A stretch of DNA of 64,000 bases, taken from an uncultured Flavobacteriaceae bacterium (GTDB lineage Bacteria; Bacteroidota; Bacteroidia; Flavobacteriales; Flavobacteriaceae). Shown in pieces: positions 55,713 to 64,000 of the stretch (position 1 is the stretch's first letter; each line of letters begins with the position of its first letter). The notes under the pieces were generated by a model, which was given only the letters and a program-made list of their open reading frames with translations, was not told the origin of the DNA and ran no database searches. The DNA is taken from NCBI GenBank assembly GCA_947489085.1, contig CANLCJ010000017.1, forward strand, positions 30,716 through 94,715. The letters are read 5' to 3'. The translations under genes and the position numbers were made by a program.

Positions 55713-55733
55713 TCTGAAGCATAATGTTTCAGA
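55713..55733 (+). promoter_or_regulatory. Hairpin in the rpsB upstream region
   Basis: TCTGAAGCAT (55713-55722) and ATGTTTCAGA (55724-55733) form a stem with one G-T pair, about 85 bases before the rpsB ATG. GCCT/AGGC lies shortly before. In many bacteria rpsB leaders are bound by S2. The structure is read directly, but a regulatory role is a guess. Confidence 0.3.
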
Positions 55734-55816
55734 GTTTAAAGTTTAGCATCTAAATGAAGCCAAGGCAATAGCCAAATGGAACATTGCTAATTTAAAAGAA
55801 CGTAAACGCATACAAA

Positions 55817-56590
55817 ATGGCAGTAGAAGTCAAAGAATTATTAGAAGCAGGTGTACACTTCGGTCACCTTACACGTAAGTGGGATCCTAACATGGCACCT
55901 TACGTATATATGGAGCGTAATGGCATCCATATTATAAATTTATACAAAACAGCAGCTAAAATAGACGAAGCTGGTGCAGCATTAGCAAAAATTGCAGCAT
56001 CTGGTCGTAAAATTTTATTTGTTGCTACAAAGAAGCAAGCTAAAGATATCGTTGCTGAAAAAGCAGGCGGAATTAACATGCCTTACATTACAGAAAGATG
56101 GCCAGGTGGTATGTTAACAAACTTTGTAACTATTAGAAAAGCCGTAAAGAAAATGGCTTCTATTGATAGAATGAAGAAAGATGGTACATTCATGACCTTA
56201 TCTAAAAAAGAACGCTTACAAGTAGACCGTTTAAGAGCTAAATTAGAAAAGAACTTAGGTTCTATTAGCGACATGACGCGTTTACCTGGTGCTTTATTTG
56301 TAGTAGATATTAAACGTGAGCATATTGCGATTAAAGAAGCTCAAAAATTAAACATTCCAATTTTTGCAATGGTAGATACAAACTCAGATCCACGTCAAGT
56401 AGATTATGTAATACCAGCAAATGATGATGCTTCTAAATCGATAAACAAAATTTTAACTCATGTTGCAGACGCTGTATCTGGTGGATTAGCAGAACGCAAA
56501 GCGGAGAAAGCTGCGGTTGTCGCTCAAAAAGAAGCGCCTAAAGCAGAAGCTAAGCAAGCAGCACCTGTTGCCGCCGAAGAAGAAGAATAA
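55817..56590 (+). CDS. rpsB: 30S ribosomal protein S2
   Basis: A 257-residue ribosomal protein: LLEAGVHFGHLTRKWDPNMAPYVYMERNGIHIINL, ERWPGGMLTNFVTIRKAVKKM, LPGALFVVDIKREHIAIKEAQKLNIPIFAMVDTNSDP. The Ala/Glu/Lys-rich tail (about 228-257) is common in Bacteroidota S2. Followed by a hairpin and then tsf. Confidence 0.98.
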   Translation: MAVEVKELLEAGVHFGHLTRKWDPNMAPYVYMERNGIHIINLYKTAAKIDEAGAALAKIAASGRKILFVATKKQAKDIVAEKAGGINMPYITERWPGGMLTNFVTIRKAVKKMASIDRMKKDGTFMTLSKKERLQVDRLRAKLEKNLGSISDMTRLPGALFVVDIKREHIAIKEAQKLNIPIFAMVDTNSDPRQVDYVIPANDDASKSINKILTHVADAVSGGLAERKAEKAAVVAQKEAPKAEAKQAAPVAAEEEE

Positions 56591-56612
56591 ATAACATTAA
56601 TACAACACAAAT

Positions 56613-56661
56613 AAGTCGTTTAGTTCTTTTCTTTGCAGAAAATAGATTGAACGACTTTTTT
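56613..56661 (+). terminator. Hairpin terminator or attenuator between rpsB and tsf
   Basis: AAGTCGTT (56613-56620) pairs with AACGACTT (56650-56657). Further interrupted pairing between TTCTTTTCT and AGAAAATAGA brings the loop down to about TTGC. A T run follows. It would lower tsf transcription relative to rpsB, as is known in other bacteria. Confidence 0.6.
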
Positions 56662-56674
56662 AAATTATAATACT

Positions 56675-57649
56675 ATGAGTACTACAGTAAAAATAACAGC
56701 AGCTGAAGTAAACAAATTAAGAAAAGCTACTGGTGCAGGTATGATGGACTGCAAAAAAGCTTTAGTTGAAGCTGAAGGTGATTTTGATAAGGCTATTGAA
56801 GTTTTACGTAAAAAGGGTCAGAAAGTAGCAGCTAAAAGAGCAGACAGAGAATCTAGTGAAGGTGCAGCTGTTGCTAAAGTAAACGCAGACAATACAGCTG
56901 GTGTTGCTATTGTTTTAGGTTGTGAAACTGATTTTGTTGGTAAAAACGACAATTTCTTAGCATTGGCTAGCCAATTAGGAGATATCGCTTTAAATTCAGC
57001 ATCTAAAGACGACTTTTTAGCCGCAGATTTTGGAGGTATGACTGTTGCAGAGAAGCTAGTTGAACAAACTGGTGTTATCGGAGAAAAACTAGATATAAAA
57101 GCTTTTGAAAAGATCGAAGCTGCTTACGTTGGATCTTATGTACACATTAATAAAATTGCTGCTATAGTAGGTTTTTCTAGTGTTGTAGATAATGTAGAAG
57201 CTTTAGCTAAAGATGTTGCAATGCAAATTGCGTCTATGGGTGCTACATCTTTATCTTATAAAGATTTCGATCCTGCTTATGTAGCCTCTGAAACAGAAGC
57301 TAGAATCGCTGTTATAGAAAAAGATAATGAAGAGCTAGAACGTTTAGGTAAAACACTTAAAAACGTACCTAAATACATCTCAATGTCTCAATTAACTCCT
57401 GAAGTATTGGCTCAAGCTGAGGCAGATGCGAAAGCAGAATTGCAAGCCGAAGGTAAACCAGAGAAAATTTGGGATAAAATATTACCTGGTAAAATGCAAC
57501 GTTTTATCTCAGATAATACAACTTTAGATCAAGAACAGTGTCTTTTAGACCAAAACTTTATTAAAGACGAAAAGAAAACTGTAGCAGACTACGTATCTTC
57601 TTTTGGAGATGTAGAAATTACAGCTTTTAAACGTGTTACTCTAGGGTAA
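56675..57649 (+). CDS. tsf: Elongation factor Ts
   Basis: The guanine-nucleotide exchange factor of EF-Tu. The 324 residues begin with the UBA-like domain VNKLRKATGAGMMDCKKALVEAEGDFDKAIEVLRKKG, then ESSEGAAVAKV and the core GCETDFVGKNDNF. The length and the block LGKTLKNVPKYISMSQLTPEVLAQAEADAKAELQAEGKPEKIWDKILPGKMQRFISDNTTLDQ are as usual for Bacteroidota. A strong terminator ends the unit. Confidence 0.98.
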   Translation: MSTTVKITAAEVNKLRKATGAGMMDCKKALVEAEGDFDKAIEVLRKKGQKVAAKRADRESSEGAAVAKVNADNTAGVAIVLGCETDFVGKNDNFLALASQLGDIALNSASKDDFLAADFGGMTVAEKLVEQTGVIGEKLDIKAFEKIEAAYVGSYVHINKIAAIVGFSSVVDNVEALAKDVAMQIASMGATSLSYKDFDPAYVASETEARIAVIEKDNEELERLGKTLKNVPKYISMSQLTPEVLAQAEADAKAELQAEGKPEKIWDKILPGKMQRFISDNTTLDQEQCLLDQNFIKDEKKTVADYVSSFGDVEITAFKRVTLG

Positions 57650-57668
57650 TTTAAACGTTATAAAAATT

Positions 57669-57709
57669 AAAAAGGGGCTATCTTAATTGTTATAAGATGG
57701 CCTCTTTTT
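57669..57709 (+). terminator. Strong terminator after tsf
   Basis: A 17-bp stem (57669-57685 with 57693-57709) with two wobble pairs and a 7-base loop, A-rich 5' and T-rich 3' sides. It ends the rpsB-tsf unit. Confidence 0.85.
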
Positions 57710-58030
57710 GTTTTCTGTTATTCCGTCCTAAATTTTAGAATACGATTTATGGCTAAGAATTTTATGCCAAAAGGTTGAATTATATTTCGCTAGTCTAAAG
57801 GCAAAAGAATAGAACTTTTCTGTAGTTGAGGTTTTTTTAACGTAGTAATAGTAGAAAAAGAAATCACATATAGGGGGAATTTTTGTTCGTAAAACGTATA
57901 ATGCGCTTTAAAACATTCAAAACTTTACAGTAGAGCTGTTTTAACCTTTGGTCTTCTCATTTCTTTATACCTGGTTATCATAGGGTATAAAATAGAAACG
58001 AATTTGTTAAAGCCTCTTAGTATTGGAGGT
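57710..58030. other. Intergenic region between convergent genes
   Basis: 321 bases between the tsf terminator and the stop of the RND gene on the other strand. No coding frame, repeat or clear terminator for the minus-strand gene was seen. Confidence 0.5.
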
Positions 58031-60424
58031 TTACGCCTTTTCATCTTCCTCTTCAGGAATAATATTAATGGCAGGTTTCTTAAGTACAGTTTTATTGGCA
58101 ATTATTCTTTCCAGAGACAATAATAAAGATGGTAATAATAAGAGGTTAGATAACATGGCAAAAAGCAACGTGGCAGAGACTAATGCTCCAAGGGCTACAG
58201 TGCCTCCAAAACTGGATATGGTAAAGACAGAAAATCCAAAAAACAAGACTATAGAGGTGTAAAACATACTTACCCCAGTCTCCCTTAAAGCGCCATATAC
58301 AGAAGGTTTAATTTTCCATTTGTTAGCTTGTAATTCTTGTCTGTATTTAGCCAAAAAATGTATGGTATCGTCTACAGAAATACCAAAGGCAATGCTAAAT
58401 ACTAATATGGTCGAAGGCTTAATAGGTACGCCTAAATACCCCATTAATCCCGCAGTAATTAGTAGTGGAATAAGGTTTGGTATAAGAGAAACAATAATCA
58501 TTCGGGCAGATCTAAACATAAAAGCCATGAAAATGGCAATAAGTAATATGGCTAAGGATAACGATATGGCCAGATTTTTAACCAAATATTTCGTGCCTTT
58601 CTCAAATACTAGAGCTTTACCTGTTACAGTAACATTGTAGCGTTCTTTAGGGAAAACTTTGTCGATTTTTTCTTGTAGGTTCTCTTGGATGCGTTCCATT
58701 CTGTCTGTACCAACATCTTTCATAAAAGTAGTAATTCGGGCTATTTGTCCCGTACTATCAACAAAATTATTAAGCAAATCTACCTTATTAGAGGAGTTTT
58801 TCGCATAGGATAGTATAAAACTATTTTCTTGAGCTGTTGGCAGTTGGTAATACTTCGGGTTGCCGTTATAATAAGCTTGTTTGGAGTATTTAACTAAACC
58901 AACTAAGGATATAGGTTTAGACAACTCTGGAGTGTCTACAATAAAGTCTTCGATCTTACTCATGCGTTTTAAAGTGGCTAGTTTCATTACGCCTTTTTTA
59001 CGCTTAGTATCAATCATAATTTCTAAAGGCATAATGCCATTAAACTCTTCTTCAAAAAAACGAATATCTTTAAAAAACTGAGTTTCCTTTGGCATATCTT
59101 CTATCAAACTTCCAGAAATTTTTATTTGGTAGATTCCTATAATGCTTACAATAAGTAGAAGTACCGAAAAGCCATAAATGGCAATACGCTTGTGTCTTAC
59201 CATGCGTTCCATCCAATTTACAAAACCCCCAATCCAACGTTTATTTAAGTGTTCTAAGTGGCGTTCTTTTGGAAAAGGTAAGAATGTGTATATAATAGGA
59301 ATTATGAGCAAGCATAGAATAAAAATAGCGATAATACTTAAAGACGCAACAATACCAAATTCCTTTAAAAGTTTGCTTTCTGTAAGTATAAATGTTGCAA
59401 AACCAGAAGCAGTTGTTATGTTAGTCATTAAAGTGGCATTACCTACTTTGGTAATAACACGTTGCAAGGATTTTATTTTATTACCATGAAGTTTAACCTC
59501 ATGTTGGTATTTGTTAATTAAGAAAATACAGTTAGGAAAACCAATAACAATTATTAAAGGCGGAATTAACGCTGTTAATACCGTGATTTCGTAATTTAGG
59601 AGCCCTATAAAACCTAAAGACCACATTACACCAATACATACTACAATAAGCGAAATAAACGTTGCTCTAAAAGACCTAAAAAAGAAAAAGAATAGAAGCG
59701 AAGTAACAGATAAAGCAGCGATAACAAATAAATTAATTTCGTCTACAATATTTTGAGAGTTTAAGGTACGTATGTACGGCATGCCAGACACTCTTACATT
59801 TAAACCAGATGCTTTACTAAAGGCTTCTATTTTTGGAATAAGAACATTTAAAATAAAATCCTTTCTTGCAGAGGTATTTACAATATCTTTATTTAGATAT
59901 ATAGCAGACCTAACAGTTTGGGTCTTGCTGTTAAACAAGAAATTGTCGTAAAACGGGTATTTGTTAAACAGCTCGTCTTTAAGAGATGCGATCTCCGAAC
60001 TGCTAGTAATAGAATCTTTTATAAAAGGTTTTAAATCGAACTTTTCCTGAGTAGTGTTTTTTACAAGTTTTTGTAAATCTTTTATGGATATAACAGAGGC
60101 TACAGCGTTGGAAGCTTTAAAACTATCTGAAAGGTTGTTCCAAGCATTAAGTTTTTCTACAGTAAATAATGTTTCGTCTTTAACACCAATAATAATAAGG
60201 TTTCCTTCCTCTCCAAAGATTTTTAGGAAGTTGTTATAGGCAAGGTTTACCTCGTGGTCGTCAGGCAAGAGGTTTGCCTCGGTATGGGAAAATCTCATGT
60301 ATTTCCATTGTGTAGCCAAAAACACAGTGGCTAATACAACGCCTAATAAAATTATAATTTTGTTACGCAATATTATGTTCGCTGTAACGTCCCAGAAATC
60401 CTTAGAAAATAGTTTAAACATCAA
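58031..60424 (-). CDS. RND superfamily exporter (MMPL/SSD type)
   Basis: A 797-residue inner-membrane protein with about twelve membrane helices in two halves and two large extracytoplasmic loops (about 45-220 and 425-615). The helix-4-type motif GISVDDTIHFLAKYRQEL near the C-terminus and PPLIIVIGFPNCIFLINKYQHEV in the first half mark the proton-relay regions of the MMPL/hydrophobe exporter group. It lacks the adaptor and TolC-type partners of tripartite pumps. Its cargo is unknown; lipid-like molecules are typical for this class. Confidence 0.85.
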   Translation of the reverse strand: MMFKLFSKDFWDVTANIILRNKIIILLGVVLATVFLATQWKYMRFSHTEANLLPDDHEVNLAYNNFLKIFGEEGNLIIIGVKDETLFTVEKLNAWNNLSDSFKASNAVASVISIKDLQKLVKNTTQEKFDLKPFIKDSITSSSEIASLKDELFNKYPFYDNFLFNSKTQTVRSAIYLNKDIVNTSARKDFILNVLIPKIEAFSKASGLNVRVSGMPYIRTLNSQNIVDEINLFVIAALSVTSLLFFFFFRSFRATFISLIVVCIGVMWSLGFIGLLNYEITVLTALIPPLIIVIGFPNCIFLINKYQHEVKLHGNKIKSLQRVITKVGNATLMTNITTASGFATFILTESKLLKEFGIVASLSIIAIFILCLLIIPIIYTFLPFPKERHLEHLNKRWIGGFVNWMERMVRHKRIAIYGFSVLLLIVSIIGIYQIKISGSLIEDMPKETQFFKDIRFFEEEFNGIMPLEIMIDTKRKKGVMKLATLKRMSKIEDFIVDTPELSKPISLVGLVKYSKQAYYNGNPKYYQLPTAQENSFILSYAKNSSNKVDLLNNFVDSTGQIARITTFMKDVGTDRMERIQENLQEKIDKVFPKERYNVTVTGKALVFEKGTKYLVKNLAISLSLAILLIAIFMAFMFRSARMIIVSLIPNLIPLLITAGLMGYLGVPIKPSTILVFSIAFGISVDDTIHFLAKYRQELQANKWKIKPSVYGALRETGVSMFYTSIVLFFGFSVFTISSFGGTVALGALVSATLLFAMLSNLLLLPSLLLSLERIIANKTVLKKPAINIIPEEEDEKA

Positions 60425-60481
60425 GTAGTTGTAAAGGAGAACAAAGGTAGAAAAAACAAAACACTAAGCAGGTTAATAGCT

Positions 60482-61750
60482 TTACAATGTCACGTTGAAA
60501 GTGAACTTTAACGCAATGTTGTCGTCGAAATTAGGGAGGTGATAGGCACCATAACGGTACGTACAACTCAAACCAAAACCAAACAAGAGCCTGTTTAACT
60601 CAAACCCAGATTCTGTATAGCCTTTATTAAGCCTATCGAATTCAATACCTTCATGCCTTTCTGGACTGTTTAGATCGCCAATGGCATATCTGGTAATAAG
60701 TACCATTTGCGGATTGAATTTAGTGGAAATATGAAAGGGTTTTAAAAAATGCTTTAACTGTATAGTAGTAAATTTATCTGAAAAGAACTCATTGAAAAAC
60801 ATGGTTTCGAAACTTGTAATCCCTGCTACGGAAAAACGTTGTAAAATTTCGTCTTTGTTAATGTTGTTAGGGTAGGCATGGTAAAGGTGTGTTAATGGCG
60901 TATTGCCTCTAGCAATGCCAGCAACCAGTGTAATCTCAGAAAAAACATTTTGCTTATATTGTATTCGTTGAATGGCTTTAAAATCTATTTTAGAAAAATT
61001 TAGATCTCCTTTAAACAAGTCTTTTACGCTATTGGTATACTGGAAAGCAAATTGGGGGTAACCAGTTTGTACTTCTTCCATTTCACCTTTAATTTCTTTA
61101 AATTTATTGAAGGGACTCCACTGAGCCGATAAGGTGTAGGTTGTAAACTGAAATTTTGTAAAGCGCTCACCGTTTAGATTGAATGTGTAATCGTAAGTAG
61201 GTTCTACATTGCTCACAGAAAATTGGGTAGTCGTGGCTAGTTTTCTGTGCAAATCGTGTTTTAAAAATACGGTTTGTGTAATATGGCGGTGGAATAAATC
61301 GATATTGATTAACCGCGGTTCGAAAAACTGGAAGAAACGCGCATCTGTTAAAAACTTAGTGCTTCCCGTTTCCTGTAAATCGTCAGTATAAGACAATCCT
61401 AGCCACGTATTGTTTTTTTTAGAAAGTTTATAACTGCCGCCAATACTGAATTTAAAGGCATCATCTGTAAAGCCATAAACAGTATACCCCATAAGTTTAA
61501 ATTTATTAGAAAACTTATTGTTTGTTACCCCACCTAAGCCAGTACGTAAACCTTCAAATTGGTTAAACTTAACGAGATACCTTAGATCAAAATTAAAATA
61601 TTCTAAAGGAAAAAAGCCGTTTCCCAATTGCTTGAAGAAAAGGCTTTTTTTAATAGAGTCTTTTTGTGTTTTGCTTAGCGTCTCAGATTTATCTTGAGCT
61701 TGCGCCATGCTAAAAAATAAACTGAATAATAAAACGTAATATTTTAGCAT
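60482..61750 (-). CDS. Outer-membrane barrel protein, DUF5686-like without the carboxypeptidase-like domain
   Basis: A 422-residue exported protein (signal 1-18, ending MAQA). The mature part, FFPLEYFNFDLRYLVKFNQFEGLRTGLGG and GFELNRLLFGFGLSCTYRYGAYHLPNFDDNIALKFTFNVTL, matches the C-terminal barrel of DUF5686 proteins. Full-length DUF5686 proteins have a carboxypeptidase-regulatory-like N-terminal domain that is absent here; the gene has its own start and signal peptide, so it is a short form, not a broken one. It lies between frr and the RND exporter and may work with it in envelope transport (inference). Confidence 0.72.
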   Translation of the reverse strand: MLKYYVLLFSLFFSMAQAQDKSETLSKTQKDSIKKSLFFKQLGNGFFPLEYFNFDLRYLVKFNQFEGLRTGLGGVTNNKFSNKFKLMGYTVYGFTDDAFKFSIGGSYKLSKKNNTWLGLSYTDDLQETGSTKFLTDARFFQFFEPRLINIDLFHRHITQTVFLKHDLHRKLATTTQFSVSNVEPTYDYTFNLNGERFTKFQFTTYTLSAQWSPFNKFKEIKGEMEEVQTGYPQFAFQYTNSVKDLFKGDLNFSKIDFKAIQRIQYKQNVFSEITLVAGIARGNTPLTHLYHAYPNNINKDEILQRFSVAGITSFETMFFNEFFSDKFTTIQLKHFLKPFHISTKFNPQMVLITRYAIGDLNSPERHEGIEFDRLNKGYTESGFELNRLLFGFGLSCTYRYGAYHLPNFDDNIALKFTFNVTL

Positions 61751-61796
61751 AGACCTAAGTGCAATAAATTATAAAATTGTAAAATACAGATGCGTA

Positions 61797-62354
61797 TTAC
61801 ACTGTCATTATTTCTTTTTCTTTATTCTCTAAAATACCATCTACTTTCTTAACGTAAGTATTCGTCATTTCTTGCACATCTATCTCTGCATTTTTTTTAA
61901 GATCTTCAGAAACATCATCAAGTTTTTTAATGTCGTTATTGGCATCCTTTCTAGCATTTCTAATGCCTACTTTAGCATCTTCAGTTTCAGATTTAGCTTG
62001 TTTTGCCAAATCTCTTCTGCGTTCCTCTGTTAATGGAGGAACATTAATAATAATTGTGTCTCCATTATTCATAGGGTTAAACCCAAGATTGGCAATCATA
62101 ATACCACGTTCAATTTCCTGTAGCATATTTTTTTCCCAAGGTTGTACAGTAATAGTTCTTCCATCTGGAGTATTAACATTGGCTACTTGGCCAAGTGGAG
62201 TTTGCGAACCATAATAATCAACCATAACACTACCAAGCATAGCAGGGCTGGCTTTACCAGCTCTAATATTAGTGAGTTGTTTTTCCAAATGCTTTAAAGC
62301 ATTCTCCATAGATTCTTTTGCAGTATCTAGTATAAATTGTAATTCTTCGTTCAT
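61797..62354 (-). CDS. frr: Ribosome recycling factor
   Basis: Splits post-termination ribosomes with EF-G. The 185 residues are typical: LEKQLTNIRAGKASPAMLGSVMVDYYGSQTPLGQVANVNTPDGRTITVQPWEKNMLQEIERGI and VPPLTEERRRDLAKQAKSETEDAKVGIRNARKDANNDIKKL. It lies 48 bases downstream of pyrH. Confidence 0.98.
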   Translation of the reverse strand: MNEELQFILDTAKESMENALKHLEKQLTNIRAGKASPAMLGSVMVDYYGSQTPLGQVANVNTPDGRTITVQPWEKNMLQEIERGIMIANLGFNPMNNGDTIIINVPPLTEERRRDLAKQAKSETEDAKVGIRNARKDANNDIKKLDDVSEDLKKNAEIDVQEMTNTYVKKVDGILENKEKEIMTV

Positions 62355-62402
62355 TATTTTTAAATTTTTAAAGCATAAATTGATTCAAAAATCAGACCAT
62401 TA

Positions 62403-63110
62403 TTATATGTTAACTTCGGTGCCAATGTTTTCTCCAGCAATAACTTTCAGTAAATTCCCAGAAGTATTCATATCGAAAACAATAATTGGTAACTTATTTT
62501 CTTGACTAAGTGTAAAGGCAGTAGTATCCATAACCTTAAGCCCTTTTTGCAGAACTTCATCAAAAGAAATGGTGTTAAATTTTACGGCCGAACTGTCTTT
62601 TTCAGGATCTGCGTTGTAAATTCCATCCACTCTAGTGCCTTTAAGTATCACATCGGCTTCTATTTCTATGGCACGTAACACAGCCGCAGAATCTGTTGTA
62701 AAATACGGATTTCCAGTACCACCTCCAAAGATAACAACTCTACCTTTCTCTAAATGGCGCATTGCTTTTCTACGGATAAATGGTTCTGCCACTTCATTAA
62801 TCTTTATAGCAGTTTGTAAGCGTGTAGGTATATCTGCATCTTCTAAAGCACTTTGTAACGCCAAACCATTAATAACGGTAGCAAGCATGCCCATGTGGTC
62901 GCCTTGAACACGATCCATACCATTACTAGCGCCAGACACACCTCTAAATATATTACCACCACCAATAACTATAGCTATTTGCACACCTTTGTCGGCAATA
63001 GCTTTTATGTCTTTAGCATATTCAGCAAGGCGTTCTGGATCTATGCCATACTGTCGAGATCCCATTAAAGCTTCGCCAGATAGTTTAAGAAGTATTCTTT
63101 TGTATTTCAT
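62403..63110 (-). CDS. pyrH: UMP kinase
   Basis: Phosphorylates UMP to UDP. The 235 residues show [86 protein letters not shown] and [17 protein letters not shown]. In most bacteria pyrH-frr follow rpsB-tsf on the same strand. Here they are on the opposite strand about 5.5 kb downstream of tsf. Confidence 0.98.
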   Translation of the reverse strand: MKYKRILLKLSGEALMGSRQYGIDPERLAEYAKDIKAIADKGVQIAIVIGGGNIFRGVSGASNGMDRVQGDHMGMLATVINGLALQSALEDADIPTRLQTAIKINEVAEPFIRRKAMRHLEKGRVVIFGGGTGNPYFTTDSAAVLRAIEIEADVILKGTRVDGIYNADPEKDSSAVKFNTISFDEVLQKGLKVMDTTAFTLSQENKLPIIVFDMNTSGNLLKVIAGENIGTEVNI

Positions 63111-63477
63111 GGAGGTAATTTAGAGTATTAATATGTAGTTTTTTTGATTAGGCAATCTTAGTTGCCAAACCAATATTCTATTTCGACAAAATTACATAAA
63201 ATTTTCAATTACTTTTAAGTGAATTAATATTGTATTGAATAGAATTTACGGCATATTTCAATTTAATGTTCCATAAGGTTATAGTGTTGAAAGTTTAATA
63301 GCTTCTATTTTTTAAATTTGAATTTCTTATTTTAGAAATAGATTTTTATTTTAAGTTGTGTTTTTTAGAAGTTTCTGGATTTGTTTCTTAGGCTGAGCAC
63401 ATTGGTAAATGATAGTGCTGATAAAAGGAAAATACTGGCTAAAGAAAATTAGTAAAGGTCAAATAATGGAGAGTTGA
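63111..63477. other. Intergenic region upstream of pyrH
   Basis: 367 bases, very AT-rich. CAAAATTA at 63187-63194 (TAATTTTG on the minus strand) is a possible -7 box for pyrH, with no matching -33 box. No promoter for the following Imm1-like gene and no coding frame were recognised. Confidence 0.4.
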
Positions 63478-63843
63478 ATGGTTAAATTTATCGTAAATAA
63501 TAAAAGCTTAATAGCTCAAAAAGAAATAGATGATATATTATTAGATATTAATGGTTTAAAATTTGCTGAAATTTGGATTGAAGGACATGAAAAAGGAAAA
63601 TTATGTGTTCTAATGAATAACACAAGAGTATTTTTTATGTATTTAAAAAGTGATGAATCTAGTTATTTGATATTTGATGAGAATGAGTCGGAAGATTATA
63701 ATGAAGATTTTCTTTTATCTAATGGACAGATTGACGAATATCCTAAAAACATGACTGTAGATAGAGAAGTTGCAAATGATATAATTAGATGTTATTATTT
63801 GTCTGGTAAACGTTACGATAATATAAATTGGGTTGAAGGCTAA
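63478..63843 (+). CDS. Imm1-like immunity protein
   Basis: A 121-residue cytoplasmic protein with the outline of the Imm1 family: FAEIWIEGHEKGKLCVLMNNTRVFFMYLKSDESSYLIFDENE, then NGQIDEYPKNMTVDREVANDIIRCYYLSGKRYDNINWVEG. Members protect cells from toxins delivered by contact-dependent or T6SS/T9SS-linked polymorphic systems. Its base use is even more AT-rich than the neighbours, which suggests transfer. No toxin gene is visible in the window; any partner would lie beyond 64000. Confidence 0.65.
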   Translation: MVKFIVNNKSLIAQKEIDDILLDINGLKFAEIWIEGHEKGKLCVLMNNTRVFFMYLKSDESSYLIFDENESEDYNEDFLLSNGQIDEYPKNMTVDREVANDIIRCYYLSGKRYDNINWVEG

Positions 63844-63888
63844 AACATGACCCGATGGCTCGGATAATAAATAAAAACAAACGTGCTA

Positions 63889-63909
63889 GCGCAGACTTTT
63901 AGTCTGTGC
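63889..63909 (+). repeat. Hairpin repeat downstream of the immunity gene
   Basis: GCGCAGAC (63889-63896), TTTTA loop, GTCTGTGC (63902-63909): an 8-bp stem with one G-T pair. Similar short hairpins (GCAGACTTTTAGTCTG) are familiar near toxin-immunity genes in Bacteroidota. It has no T run, so it is not an ordinary terminator. Confidence 0.45.
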
Positions 63910-63965
63910 CGTTTAGAGTAAGAAATGTCTTGTCCTAAAATAGCGATACAAGATTTATAAGTTAT

Positions 63966-63993
63966 AAGGTAGTGATATTTATATTGCTACCTT
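63966..63993 (+). terminator. Terminator at the window end
   Basis: AAGGTAG (63966-63972) and CTACCTT (63987-63993) form a perfect 7-bp stem, 14-base loop, with a T-rich 3' side. It may end the immunity-gene transcript. Confidence 0.6.
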
Positions 63994-64000
63994 TTGTTTT

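Overview
The window is AT-rich chromosomal DNA of a member of the Bacteroidota, most probably a marine-type Flavobacteriaceae. The evidence is: C-terminal type IX secretion (T9SS) sorting tails; lipoproteins with acidic residues straight after the lipobox Cys (the Bacteroidota surface-export pattern); promoters of the TAnnTTTG type instead of sigma70 boxes; weak Shine-Dalgarno sequences; and families largely confined to this phylum (DUF3127, DUF3098, DUF4286, the DUF5686 barrel, choice-of-anchor B). No tRNA, rRNA, CRISPR array, complete insertion sequence or prophage was recognised.

Layout. 1-7.7 kb: the 5' end of a succinate dehydrogenase operon (sdhC), then three paralogous secreted zinc metalloproteases with an aminopeptidase P between the second and third. 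8-10 kb: a lipoprotein glycoside hydrolase of clan GH-A type. 10-15 kb: aspartate kinase, a divergent ACT-like protein, a probable non-autonomous inverted-repeat element, an alpha/beta hydrolase, a pair of small Cys/His proteins and thiL. 15.2-19.8 kb: a tight four-gene operon in which every product is a predicted lipoprotein: an LVIVD/choice-of-anchor B protein, a seven-repeat propeller, an MbnP-like protein and a di-haem MbnH/MauG-type peroxidase. 20.2-21.1 kb: a T9SS cargo protein. 21.3-32.6 kb: a TPP-riboswitch-controlled thiamine operon (thiS-thiC-thiE2-SNF2 helicase-thiD-thiE-thiG-thiH-thiF), containing an unexpected two-SWIM SNF2 ATPase and a copy of a dispersed hairpin repeat. 32.6-45.2 kb: housekeeping genes (greA, HIT protein, histidine kinase, aat, tag, truB, uppP, glycerate kinase, ftsX). 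45.3-54.5 kb: leuS carrying an in-frame palindromic insertion, rsmA, mgtE, ygiQ, a second copy of the dispersed repeat, and tsaC/sua5. 54.7-57.7 kb: rplM-rpsI, rpsB-tsf. 58-63.1 kb, opposite strand: pyrH-frr, a DUF5686-type barrel and an RND exporter. 63.5-64 kb: a lone Imm1-like immunity gene with a hairpin repeat, probably the edge of an accessory region.

How it fits together. The thiamine genes plus thiL give a nearly complete de novo TPP route: ThiC and ThiD for the pyrimidine; ThiS, ThiF, ThiG and ThiH for the thiazole; ThiE for coupling; ThiL for the final phosphate. The ribosomal and elongation-factor block is orthodox, apart from pyrH-frr lying inverted downstream of tsf. The MbnP/MbnH operon is the strongest candidate for a little-described system: a c-type di-haem enzyme and its putative protein substrate, both apparently lipid-anchored, encoded with two propeller lipoproteins.
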